A program made the translations under genes and the position numbers. A stretch of DNA of 21,924 nucleotides from Albidovulum sp. (GTDB taxonomy: Bacteria > Pseudomonadota > Alphaproteobacteria > Rhodobacterales > Rhodobacteraceae), in NCBI GenBank assembly GCA_030837785.1, contig JAUQYA010000059.1, positions 1 through 21,924 of the forward strand, given 5' to 3'. The notes beneath the pieces were generated by a model. The model was not told where the DNA came from. It searched no databases and saw only the letters and a list, made by a program, of their open reading frames with translations. Below are positions 13,150 to 20,054 of the stretch, one piece after another. Position 1 is the first letter of the stretch, and every line of letters begins with the position of its first letter.

Positions 13150-13823
13150 TCGGCCGCATCGCCGGGGTGATCCTCCACCGGGCGATGGACCAGGTGTTGA
13201 TCGACGTGCGTGGCGTCGGCTACATCGTCCATGTCTCGGCCCGCACCGCCGCCGCGCTGCCACCGGTGGGCGAGGCCTGCGCGCTTTATACCGACCTCCT
13301 GGTGCGCGAGGATCTCTTGCAGCTCTTCGGTTTCCCGACGCTTCTGGAACGGGAATGGCACCGGCTGCTGACGACGGTGCAGGGGGTAGGCGCCAAGGCC
13401 TCGATGGCGATCCTCGGCACGCTCGGGGCGGAAGGCGTCGGCCGCGCCATCGCGCTCGGCGACTGGTCGGCGGTCCGCGCCGCGCCGGGGGTGGGGCCGA
13501 AGCTCGCGCAGCGGGTGGTGATGGAACTGAAGGACAAGGCGCCGACGGTGATGGCGCTCGGCGGCGCGCTGAGCGTCGACATGGCGCCGGCGGACGGGGT
13601 GGTCGAGACGCCCGCCGCTCGGCCTGCCGGCAGGGCCGCTGCCGCCCCGGGGACCGGCGGGTCGGCCGGCGCCACCGCCGACGCGCTCTCTGCGCTGGTC
13701 AATCTCGGCTACGGCCAGGGCGAGGCCGCGGCCGCGGTCGCGCAGGCCGCCGGCGAGGGCGAGGGGGCGGCCACCCCGGCGCTGATCCGCGCGGCGCTGA
13801 AGCTTCTGGCGCCGAAGGGGTAG
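13146..13823 (+). CDS. ruvA: Holliday junction branch-migration protein RuvA
   Basis: A 225-residue protein whose tetramer binds four-way junctions and seats the RuvB motors. Domain I (about 1-65) is the OB fold, starting MIGRIAGVILHRA. Domain II has two helix-hairpin-helix motifs, LTTVQGVGAKASMAIL (75-90) and AAPGVGPKLAQRVVMEL (112-128). A Pro/Ala/Gly-rich flexible linker (about 145-175) leads to the RuvB-binding domain III (ADALSALVNLGYGQGEAAAAV). The linker is longer and more Ala-rich than in E. coli, in line with the GC-rich genome. The gene overlaps ruvC by 4 bases and is followed two bases later by ruvB. Confidence 0.96.
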   Translation: MIGRIAGVILHRAMDQVLIDVRGVGYIVHVSARTAAALPPVGEACALYTDLLVREDLLQLFGFPTLLEREWHRLLTTVQGVGAKASMAILGTLGAEGVGRAIALGDWSAVRAAPGVGPKLAQRVVMELKDKAPTVMALGGALSVDMAPADGVVETPAARPAGRAAAAPGTGGSAGATADALSALVNLGYGQGEAAAAVAQAAGEGEGAATPALIRAALKLLAPKG

Positions 13824-13825
13824 GG

Positions 13826-14851
13826 ATGGAACCCGACGCCACGCTCCGCCCCGCGCCGCAGCCGGAGGATGCCGACCGCAGCCTGCGCCCGCAGGCGCTG
13901 ACCGAGTTCGTCGGCCAGGAGGAGGCCCGCGCGAACCTCAGGGTCTTCATCGAAAGCGCCCGGCGGCGGGGCGAGGCGATGGACCACACGCTGTTCCACG
14001 GCCCCCCCGGGCTTGGCAAGACGACGCTGGCGCAGATCATGGCGCGCGAGCTTGGCGTCAACTTCCGCATGACCTCCGGCCCGGTGCTGGCGCGCGCCGG
14101 CGACCTTGCAGCGATCCTCACCAACCTCGAGGCGCGCGACGTCCTCTTCATCGACGAGATCCATCGCATGAGCCCGGCGGTGGAGGAGGTGCTCTATCCG
14201 GCGATGGAGGATTTCGAGCTTGACCTGGTGATCGGCGAGGGGCCGGCGGCGCGCACCGTGCGGATCGAGTTGCAGCCCTTCACGCTGGTCGGCGCCACCA
14301 CCCGGCTCGGGCTTCTCACCACGCCCTTGCGCGACCGTTTCGGTATCCCGACGCGGCTGCAGTTCTACACGGTGGAGGAGCTGGACCGGATCGTCGCGCG
14401 CGGTGCCCGGCTGATGGGGATCGAGGCCGAACCCGAGGGCACGCGCGAGATCGCGCGGCGCGCGCGCGGCACGCCGCGGATCGCCGGGCGGCTTCTGCGC
14501 CGGGTGGTGGATTTCGCGCTGGTGGAGGGTGACGGGCGGCTGACGCGGGCGCTCGCCGACGGCGCGCTGACCCGGCTCGGCGTCGATCACCTCGGGCTCG
14601 ACGGCGCCGACCGGCGCTATCTGGCGCTGATCGCGGAAAGCTACGCCGGCGGGCCGGTGGGAGTCGAGACGCTGTCGGCCGCGCTTTCCGAGGCCCGCGA
14701 CGCGATCGAGGAGGTGATCGAGCCCTACCTTCTCCAACAGGGGCTGATCCAGCGCACCCCGCGCGGGCGGATGCTGGCGGCGAAGGCCTGGGCGCATCTC
14801 GGCCTTCCGGCGCCGCGCGCGCCCGGGCAGACGGACCTGTTCGGGAAATGA
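13826..14851 (+). CDS. ruvB: Holliday junction branch-migration ATPase RuvB
   Basis: A 341-residue AAA+ motor that drives branch migration with RuvA. It shows Walker A GPPGLGKT (59-66), Walker B LFIDEIH (107-113), sensor 1 GATTR (156-160), the PLRDRFG segment (167-173) that contains the arginine finger, and sensor 2 RGTPRIAGRLLRR (214-226). The C-terminal winged helix ends in IQRTPRGRMLAAKA, the DNA-contacting part. A short ruvA-ruvB spacing of two bases with GGGG-rich sequence just before the ATG supports coupled translation. It shares an ATGA overlap with the next, uncharacterised gene. Long ORFs in other frames across ruvA-ruvB are shadows. Confidence 0.97.
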   Translation: MEPDATLRPAPQPEDADRSLRPQALTEFVGQEEARANLRVFIESARRRGEAMDHTLFHGPPGLGKTTLAQIMARELGVNFRMTSGPVLARAGDLAAILTNLEARDVLFIDEIHRMSPAVEEVLYPAMEDFELDLVIGEGPAARTVRIELQPFTLVGATTRLGLLTTPLRDRFGIPTRLQFYTVEELDRIVARGARLMGIEAEPEGTREIARRARGTPRIAGRLLRRVVDFALVEGDGRLTRALADGALTRLGVDHLGLDGADRRYLALIAESYAGGPVGVETLSAALSEARDAIEEVIEPYLLQQGLIQRTPRGRMLAAKAWAHLGLPAPRAPGQTDLFGK

Positions 14852-15486
14852 CGGACGGCAAGATGACGGCCGGAGAAGTGGCAGCGCTCTTCACCCGCTC
14901 GGCGGGCGACTATGTCTTCGCGCGCTGGCGCCGGCCGATCGTGCCGGTGGTCTTCGGCACGGACGATGCCACGCTTGCCACCGTCAAGGGCGCGATCGAG
15001 GCGGTGGTGGCGCTCGCCGGCCACCGGATGGCGGAGACCGATCCCGAGCAGGGCGCGAACCTGATGGTCTTCTTCTTCCGTGACTGGGACGAACTTCCCG
15101 AGGTGCCGGACCTCGACCGCCTGGTGCCCGGCCTCGGCCCCCTCGTCGGCCGGCTCGAGGCTGCGGGCGCCAACCAGTACCGGCACTTCCGCTTCGAGGA
15201 GGGCGGCGCGATCCGCGCCTGCATCGCCTTCCTGCGGATGGATGCGGCCCTTGCGGCGCTTCCGGCCGAGACCATCGCGCTGAGCCTCGCGGCGCAGTCG
15301 ATCCTGGCGTGGTCCGACACCGCGTTCCGCAACCGTTCGGTCCTGGCCCGCGCGGGCGGGCCGGGCGGGGAGGTGGTTCTCAGCCCCGCGGTCGCGGCGG
15401 TGATCCGCGCGGCCTACGATCCGGTGCTGCCCGATGCGGCCCGCGACCCCAGCCACGCGCTGCGGCTCACCGCCCGGATCGGCTGA
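14848..15486 (+). CDS. Uncharacterised protein encoded in the ruvCAB operon
   Basis: A 212-residue protein I do not recognise. It has no signal peptide or membrane span, so it should be cytosolic. Visible features are VVFGTDDATLATVKGAIEAVV (34-54), LMVFFFRDWDELPEVPDLDRL (71-91), a Gln-Tyr-Arg-His-rich strand (NQYRHFRF), and SLAAQSILAWSD (about 145-156), alternating strands and helices of an alpha/beta fold. No catalytic motif is apparent. The start ATG overlaps the ruvB stop by 4 bases, and a second ATG lies 5 codons in. Strong coupling to ruvB argues for expression with Holliday-junction processing, though neighbours of this type can be unrelated. A 13-base tandem repeat begins at its stop codon. 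Confidence 0.8.
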   Translation: MTDGKMTAGEVAALFTRSAGDYVFARWRRPIVPVVFGTDDATLATVKGAIEAVVALAGHRMAETDPEQGANLMVFFFRDWDELPEVPDLDRLVPGLGPLVGRLEAAGANQYRHFRFEEGGAIRACIAFLRMDAALAALPAETIALSLAAQSILAWSDTAFRNRSVLARAGGPGGEVVLSPAVAAVIRAAYDPVLPDAARDPSHALRLTARIG

Positions 15487-15521
15487 CCGCTCCGCCTGAC
15501 CGCTCCGCCTGACTGCTCCGC
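15483..15521. repeat. Three tandem copies of a 13-base unit
   Basis: CTGACCGCTCCGC occurs at 15483-15495 and 15496-15508 exactly, and at 15509-15521 with one change (CTGACTGCTCCGC). A fourth, partial CTGACTG follows. Each copy contains TGA, and the first supplies the stop codon of the upstream gene. The array fills the gap between two convergent genes. Confidence 0.85.
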
Positions 15522-15534
15522 CTGACTGGCCCGG

Positions 15535-16407
15535 TCAGCGGCGAACGGCGGCGAAGAAGTTCACGACAGCCGGAACCTCCACCCCGCCCAGCGTCTCGAA
15601 CCGCCGGAAACGGCCGGCGAGATCCTCGGCGATCAGACGGCGGTCGGCTTCCGTGCCTCCCTTCTCGCGCATCAGCCGCGACACCGGCCCGATCTCTGCC
15701 GCGAGCGCGGCCGCCTGTTCGGCGCGGCCGGAAACGCGAAGCAGCGTCTCGCATTCTTCGGCCGCAATGGCGCCGAAGCCCGCCCCGGCGAGCAGGTCCG
15801 TCACATAGTCGATCTCGGCGAAGGCGAACTGGCCGGGTTCGTGCGGCGCATCCGCTGGAACCGTGCCGAGCCGTGCGACCCCCGCGGCCTTCGCCTCGCG
15901 GTTCCAGGGATTGCGGGCGACGTCGGCCCAGGTGACGAAGACGATGCGCCCGCCGGACTTCAGGGCGCGGCGAAGGTTGCCGAGCGCCATCGCCGGATCG
16001 GAAAAGAACATCATCCCGAACCGCGACAGGATCAGATCGGCGCCATCGGCACCGAATGGATGGGTCTGGGCGTCGGCCAGCGTGAAGGTGACGTCCGGCC
16101 GCTTTCCGGCGCGCCGCCGGGCGACCGCCAGAAGCGTGGCGGAGATGTCGAGGCCCTCGACATGCCCGCCCGTATGTCCCCCCGTGCCGATCCTGTCGGC
16201 CGCGGCGAGCGTGCTGTCACCGGCACCGCAACCGATGTCGAGCGCGACCTCACCGGGGCGGGGCTGCGCGCGGGCGAGGAGTTCGGCCGTGACCTGCGCG
16301 AAGAGCCCGTCCAGCGCCTCGTGCAGCGCGGCCCATTTCACCCCCGGGCCCGATGTCCAGAAATCGGCCTGTCCGGCATTGCCGGGGGCGTGGTCGGGAT
16401 CGGGCAT
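15535..16407 (-). CDS. Class I SAM-dependent methyltransferase
   Basis: A 290-residue Rossmann-fold methyltransferase of the Methyltransf_11/25 type. The N-terminus FWTSGPGVKWAALHEALDGLF is like that of a family opening YWxGPxGxxWxxxQ. Motif I is VALDIGCGAGDST (54-66), the ribose-binding acid is Asp87 (GLDIS), and LSRFGMMFFSDPAMALGNLRRALKSGGRI, read in pieces over 127-155, gives motifs IV to V. A short Gly/His-rich insert (GTGGHTGGH, 74-82) sits after motif I. The methyl acceptor cannot be predicted; relatives act on small molecules and lipids. AGGAGG lies 8 bases before the ATG. It follows the bactofilin gene on the same strand after 66 bases, and a functional link between the two is not evident. 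Confidence 0.85.
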   Translation of the reverse strand: MPDPDHAPGNAGQADFWTSGPGVKWAALHEALDGLFAQVTAELLARAQPRPGEVALDIGCGAGDSTLAAADRIGTGGHTGGHVEGLDISATLLAVARRRAGKRPDVTFTLADAQTHPFGADGADLILSRFGMMFFSDPAMALGNLRRALKSGGRIVFVTWADVARNPWNREAKAAGVARLGTVPADAPHEPGQFAFAEIDYVTDLLAGAGFGAIAAEECETLLRVSGRAEQAAALAAEIGPVSRLMREKGGTEADRRLIAEDLAGRFRRFETLGGVEVPAVVNFFAAVRR

Positions 16408-16473
16408 GGGCGCGCCTCCTGAGGGCGATCAGACCACGCGGGCGCGGCGCCGTCCAGTCACATCGGCGCCACC

Positions 16474-16785
16474 TCAGCCGGTGATCTGCACCTTGCCGAC
16501 GAGGCGCGCGCCCTTTTCCGACGACAGCGTCTGCGCCTTCACATCCGCCGTCACCTCGGCGTTCTTTTCAAGCGCAAGCTCGGTGCAGGCGATCTGGCCG
16601 GAATGCTTGCCGCGGATCGTCACCGCCTCGGCGGTGATCACGCCCTGCACCTGGCCGGCGACGCTCACGTCGACCGATTTCGACGTGATGTCGCCGTTGA
16701 CCTTGCCCTTCACCTCGATGTCGCCGTCCTTGGAGACGACGTTGCCGTCGATGGTCAGGTCTTCCTCGATAACCGATTTGGTCAT
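16474..16785 (-). CDS. Bactofilin (polymer-forming cytoskeletal protein)
   Basis: A 103-residue bactofilin. The protein is almost wholly a right-handed beta-helix made of short repeats, visible as a repeating G-x-V/I-x-G pattern: TIDGNVVSKDGDIEVKGKVNGDI, then VDVSVAGQVQGVI, VTIRGKHSGQI and ARLVGKVQI. Bactofilins polymerise without nucleotide into filaments at the membrane and organise cell-wall enzymes or cell shape. The short tails on both sides are typical of small bactofilins. The start is ATG 16785 because GAGGAG lies five bases upstream; the GTG two codons earlier overlaps that site. Peptidoglycan hydrolase genes often lie next to bactofilins but none is seen here, only the nearby tol cluster on the other strand. 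Confidence 0.92.
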   Translation of the reverse strand: MTKSVIEEDLTIDGNVVSKDGDIEVKGKVNGDITSKSVDVSVAGQVQGVITAEAVTIRGKHSGQIACTELALEKNAEVTADVKAQTLSSEKGARLVGKVQITG

Positions 16786-16948
16786 TTTCACTCCTCGATG
16801 GCGCGCCTGGCCGCCCGTGGCGCGGCGGGGATGGCCATTTCGCTACAGGAGAAGCGGCCCGCCGCCAAGGGCCCATCGGCGAGGCTGGGCGGGAAACGGC
16901 GCGAGGGCGGCTTGTGCCTGGGCTTGGAACGCTGCCCGCGCGCTTAGC

Positions 16949-16977
16949 TTGCCGACTTCTGTTCATACTGAGATATT
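16949..16977 (+). promoter_or_regulatory. Predicted promoter of the accessory gene
   Basis: TTGCCG (16949-16954), a 17-base spacer and GATATT (16972-16977) form a good promoter at the point where base composition drops. The transcript would start near 16984, about 70 bases before the chosen ATG. Confidence 0.5.
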
Positions 16978-16985
16978 GAGAACAG
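16959..16985. promoter_or_regulatory. Dyad overlapping the accessory-gene promoter
   Basis: CTGTTC (16959-16964) and GAACAG (16980-16985) are perfect inverted arms 15 bases apart, straddling the spacer and -10 of the predicted promoter. Protein bound there would repress transcription. The ATA/TAT pair inside adds three more matches with an offset. Confidence 0.4.
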
Positions 16986-17054
16986 TTTGCATTGCCGATA
17001 GCGTCGGCCAAGCTCGCGGTTGACTGCGCAGACTCAGGCTCCAGCAGGAAATAC

Positions 17055-18311
17055 ATGAAGAGCGGACATCTGGGGCCGATGAATGATTGGGACCGACGAT
17101 TGATCGGTCGTCATCTAAAATTTTACCACGATCTTGGATCGGGTCGGCGACGGGCGAAGACAAAGGCTCAAGAACACTTTGTGGCGGTCGTAGAAGGCCG
17201 CATGAGGCCCGTTACACAACATGAAGTAGCCTACATGAGGTTTCTCTCCGTCGAACACGATCGAGTTGCGTCAGGCGAAGCGGCAGCTGAAGCAAGTGCC
17301 ACTTGGAGCACCAAGCCCGACGAAAAAGCTGAGATGCTCGATGAACTCGAGGCGCTGCTTGATGAGGTGGAAGCGAGGTCGTTTCTGGAGTCGGCAGGCG
17401 AAAAGGCCGGCGTTTTCATCTCACGTCAGAACAAATGGCTGCGCCAGAATGGCTCACGGGCTCGTCAAGGCGTTCGAGACGCCGCATTCTGGCTTACCGC
17501 GGCGCTCGCGGATCGCGACTGGGCAAACGGCGTCGGAGGCTGGTTCGGAGATCAATTCAACACCCTTTCGAATGTCTATACCAAGGCGATGGACGGTGCG
17601 CATGCCGAGCCTTTGCGCGCGGGGAGCGAGTATCTCTTGCCTAATCTCGCCCGAATTTTCGAAGGCCACGGCCTCGCTGACTCATGGGCGAAGGTGCGGG
17701 AGGCGCTCGACCACGATACGTTCTTTCAGGAACTCACCAACTGGTCCGCCGCTTATGCATCAGATCTTTCATCCAGTGCCGGGATGCCAGTAGCGACGCT
17801 CTCGCAGGAGAGTTTCGCTGTTATCAGCGGCATGTTCGGTAAGGTCGGCATTTCGACAGAGTGGGTGGGCGACGCCATAACGTTCAACCTTGAGGAAATT
17901 CTTGCGAGCGCGGTTCCGGGGCTGGCGGTCGTGCTTCGTTGGAACGCCTCAACGACAGAAGAATTCCGAAGGATGGTCGGGGCGATGTTTCCCGCCACGC
18001 TTGTGTCGGCAAATCCGATCATGCTGCTTCTTCTTGTCGTGGCGCTGGCCAAGGGATTCGCCGTGTCGGGGAAGCTTGACAGTACCGGTGCGGCTTCCGT
18101 TGCGGAGGGGGGGCTGCTGAGCGGACTTGTCATGGCCACAAGTGCAATCATTGCTGGGCCAGTTTGGGTCGGCATGGTCGGGGGTATACTCTTGGCGATG
18201 TTTGCGCGCAAACTGGGGCGCGAGGTCGAAACGGCCGAGGTTCTTGGGTGGATATTCGATGCAGTAGGTCGAAAGTCTTCGACCTTTGCGATGTTCACCG
18301 CGCGGCCGTGA
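17055..18311 (+). CDS. Accessory membrane protein with DUF413/MaoP-like N-terminus
   Basis: A 418-residue protein unlike its neighbours. Residues about 16-64 (LIGRHLKFYHDL, then GRRRAKT, HFVAVVEGRMRPVT and HEVAYMRFL) resemble E. coli MaoP/YifE (DUF413), which has RH, GKR, LFVAV, G and PVT at matching places; this is recalled, not searched. A Glu/Leu-rich helix (89-107) suggests a coiled coil. The middle (110-280) is soluble with many Trp and Phe residues and no catalytic motif I can name. The C-terminus is hydrophobic: about 283-296, 306-335 and 353-383, giving two or three membrane spans, then a short tail. The start at 17055 follows AGGA by seven bases; 17079 is also possible. Two hand-counted 60-base lines average about 52% GC against about 72% in ruvB, with A/T-ending codons. 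The gene lies between bactofilin and ybgC, ending 10 bases before ybgC. Transfer is likely; the function is unknown. Confidence 0.8.
   Translation: MKSGHLGPMNDWDRRLIGRHLKFYHDLGSGRRRAKTKAQEHFVAVVEGRMRPVTQHEVAYMRFLSVEHDRVASGEAAAEASATWSTKPDEKAEMLDELEALLDEVEARSFLESAGEKAGVFISRQNKWLRQNGSRARQGVRDAAFWLTAALADRDWANGVGGWFGDQFNTLSNVYTKAMDGAHAEPLRAGSEYLLPNLARIFEGHGLADSWAKVREALDHDTFFQELTNWSAAYASDLSSSAGMPVATLSQESFAVISGMFGKVGISTEWVGDAITFNLEEILASAVPGLAVVLRWNASTTEEFRRMVGAMFPATLVSANPIMLLLLVVALAKGFAVSGKLDSTGAASVAEGGLLSGLVMATSAIIAGPVWVGMVGGILLAMFARKLGREVETAEVLGWIFDAVGRKSSTFAMFTARP
18266..18285. repeat. Perfect inverted repeat at the 3' end of the accessory gene
   Basis: AGGTCGAA (18266-18273) and TTCGACCT (18278-18285) are perfect complements around AGTC. 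The repeat lies inside the last codons of the accessory gene, 37 bases before the ybgC start, directly before a TTTGCGA that could serve as a -35 for ybgC. It may be a hairpin or an operator. Confidence 0.45.
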
Positions 18312-18321
18312 GAGCACAACA

Positions 18322-18723
18322 ATGCCGCACAGCTTCTCCTTGCGCGTCTACTACGAGGATACCGACCTCGCCGGCATCGTTTATTATGCCAACTACCTGA
18401 AGTTCATCGAGCGCGCGCGCACCGAATGGGTGCGCACGCTCGGCGTCGATCAGGGGCGTCTTCGGGCCGAGGAGGGGATCGTCTTTGCGGTGCGGCGGGT
18501 GGTGGCGGAGTACCTGCGCCCCGCGCGTTTCGACGACGAACTCAGCGTCACCACCGAGGTCGCCGGCCTGACCGGGGCGCGGATCGTGCTCGACCAGACA
18601 GTCGCCCGTGCCGGCGAGCGGCTCTTTCAGGCGCAGGTGACGCTGGTCTGCCTGACCGAGGCGGGCGCGGCGGTGCGGCTTCCGGCGGAACTTCGCCTGA
18701 GGCTCGCGCCCAGCCTGCACTGA
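18322..18723 (+). CDS. ybgC: YbgC-family acyl-CoA thioesterase of the Tol-Pal cluster
   Basis: A 133-residue hot-dog-fold enzyme of the 4-hydroxybenzoyl-CoA thioesterase group that hydrolyses acyl-CoA esters, thought to act near the membrane in phospholipid metabolism. The catalytic segment YYEDTDLAGIVYYANYLKFIERARTEW (read here as residues about 9-35, key Asp14/Asp16) is complete, with the AGxVxxxxY pattern. The start ATG has only a weak ribosome-binding site. The gene is the usual first member of the ybgC-tolQRAB-pal cluster. Here the accessory gene ends only 10 bases upstream, so ybgC may now be read from that gene's promoter. The gap of 117 bases to tolQ carries another predicted promoter. 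Confidence 0.93.
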   Translation: MPHSFSLRVYYEDTDLAGIVYYANYLKFIERARTEWVRTLGVDQGRLRAEEGIVFAVRRVVAEYLRPARFDDELSVTTEVAGLTGARIVLDQTVARAGERLFQAQVTLVCLTEAGAAVRLPAELRLRLAPSLH

Positions 18724-18760
18724 GCCCGCCTGTCCCGTCCGCGGAATTCCGCAGATGTGA

Positions 18761-18789
18761 TGGCTTTCCCCCTTAAAGCCCGGTATAAG
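18761..18789 (+). promoter_or_regulatory. Predicted promoter of tolQRA
   Basis: TGGCTT (18761-18766), 17 bases, then TATAAG (18784-18789). The -10 is one of the best in the window; the -35 is poor. It would give tolQ a leader of about 45 bases independent of ybgC. Confidence 0.4.
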
Positions 18790-18840
18790 CCGTTGTAAGA
18801 GAGCCGCGAAAAACACGGCCCAACCGGCGAGCAGTCAATC

Positions 18841-19536
18841 ATGGATACCCAAACCCTCGCAGTGGCGCAGGAGATCGACTTTTCCCTGCTTGCGCTCTTT
18901 CTGCGCGCGTCCTTCGTCGTCAAGCTGGTGATGATCCTTCTCACCGCGGCCAGTTTCTGGTCGTGGGCGATTATCGTCCAGAAGTTCATCTCCTACCGCC
19001 AGGCGCGGCAGGAAGCGTCGGTGTTCGACCGCGCCTTCTGGTCAGGGGAACCGCTCGACGAGCTTTTCGAGAAGATCGGCAGCCAGCCCGACGGGCCGAG
19101 CGAGCGGATCTTCGCCTCCGGCATGGTCGAATGGCGCAGGAGCCATCGCAAGGACGGCGAGCTGATCGCCGGCGCGCAGGCGCGGATCGACCGGTCGATG
19201 GACGTGGCGATCGCCAAGGCGACCGAAAGCCTGACGCGGGGACTGCCGTTCCTGGCCACCGTCGGCTCCACCGCGCCCTTCGTGGGGCTTTTCGGCACCG
19301 TCTGGGGCATCAAGGTCGCCTTCGAGCAGATCGCGATCTCGCAGAACACTTCGCTCGCGGTGGTGGCGCCGGGCATTGCCGAGGCGCTGGTGGCGACCGC
19401 GCTCGGCCTTCTCGCGGCGATCCCGGCGGTGATCTTCTACAACAAGCTGTCGACCGACAGCGACCGGATCATCGCCGGCTACGAGGCCTTCGCCGACGAA
19501 TTCGCCACCATCCTTTCGCGCCAGCTGGACGCGTGA
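18841..19536 (+). CDS. tolQ: Tol-Pal system protein TolQ
   Basis: A 231-residue inner-membrane protein of the MotA/TolQ/ExbB family. TolQ and TolR form a proton-driven motor that, through TolA, works the trans-envelope Tol-Pal system in outer-membrane constriction at division. Three spans are visible: about 27-48 (VKLVMILLTAASFWSWAIIVQ), 135-158 (LPFLATVGSTAPFVGLFGTVWGI) and 174-200 (VVAPGIAEALVATALGLLAAIPAVIFY). The second span holds the family-wide STAPFVGLFGTVWGI segment and the third the PGIAEALVATALGL segment with its conserved threonine. The long cytoplasmic loop between spans 1 and 2 is typical. It is followed 4 bases later by tolR, so translation is coupled. Confidence 0.96.
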   Translation: MDTQTLAVAQEIDFSLLALFLRASFVVKLVMILLTAASFWSWAIIVQKFISYRQARQEASVFDRAFWSGEPLDELFEKIGSQPDGPSERIFASGMVEWRRSHRKDGELIAGAQARIDRSMDVAIAKATESLTRGLPFLATVGSTAPFVGLFGTVWGIKVAFEQIAISQNTSLAVVAPGIAEALVATALGLLAAIPAVIFYNKLSTDSDRIIAGYEAFADEFATILSRQLDA

Positions 19537-19540
19537 CGCG

Positions 19541-20044
19541 ATGGGCGCGGGGGTGATGAAATCGGGCCGGGGCGGCGGGCACCGGCGCCGCGGGTCGCGG
19601 GGCAAGGCCGCGGTGATGTCGGAAATCAACGTCACGCCCTTCGTGGACGTGATGCTGGTGCTCCTGATCATCTTCATGGTGGCGGCCCCGCTGCTGACCG
19701 TGGGCGTGCCGCTCGAACTGCCGAAGACGGCGGCGCAGGCGGTGGCGACCGAACAGGAGGAGCCACTGACGATCTCGATCCAGGGCGACGGCGGCGTCTC
19801 GATCCAGAACAGCGCCGTCGCAGACGGCGAGCTGATCGACAAGCTCCGCGCCGTCGCCGCCGAACGGACGAGCGACAAGCTGTTCCTCAGGGCCGACGGC
19901 AGCATCCCCTACGAGCGGGTGGTGCAGGTCATGGGCGCGCTCAATTCGGGCGGGTTCTCGAACATCGTGCTGGTCACCGACGCGGGCGGGCCGGACTTCG
20001 GCGGCGCCGGTTCTGCCGCCGCCCCCGCCGATCCGGGGAACTGA
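19541..20044 (+). CDS. tolR: Tol-Pal system protein TolR
   Basis: A 167-residue single-span partner of TolQ in the ExbD/TolR family. A basic, Gly/Arg-rich N-terminal tail (1-25) is cytosolic. The span covers about 34-53 and holds the proton-path aspartate Asp36 (TPFVDVMLVLLIIF), and MSEINVTPFVDVMLVLL is the family signature. The periplasmic part has the VPLELPKTAA stretch after the span and a compact domain (75-147) ending IVLVTDAGG. A Gly/Ala/Pro-rich tail is added at the end. A second in-frame ATG at 19556 has a better upstream G-run, so the start is uncertain by five residues. It lies between tolQ (4 bases) and tolA (10 bases). Confidence 0.95.
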   Translation: MGAGVMKSGRGGGHRRRGSRGKAAVMSEINVTPFVDVMLVLLIIFMVAAPLLTVGVPLELPKTAAQAVATEQEEPLTISIQGDGGVSIQNSAVADGELIDKLRAVAAERTSDKLFLRADGSIPYERVVQVMGALNSGGFSNIVLVTDAGGPDFGGAGSAAAPADPGN

Positions 20045-20054
20045 GGCCAGGGTC

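Noticed and set aside
16935..18305. CCGCGCG near both ends of the accessory gene as a target-site duplication
   Set aside because: Seven G/C bases recur everywhere in this sequence, and no terminal inverted repeats or integrase accompany them.
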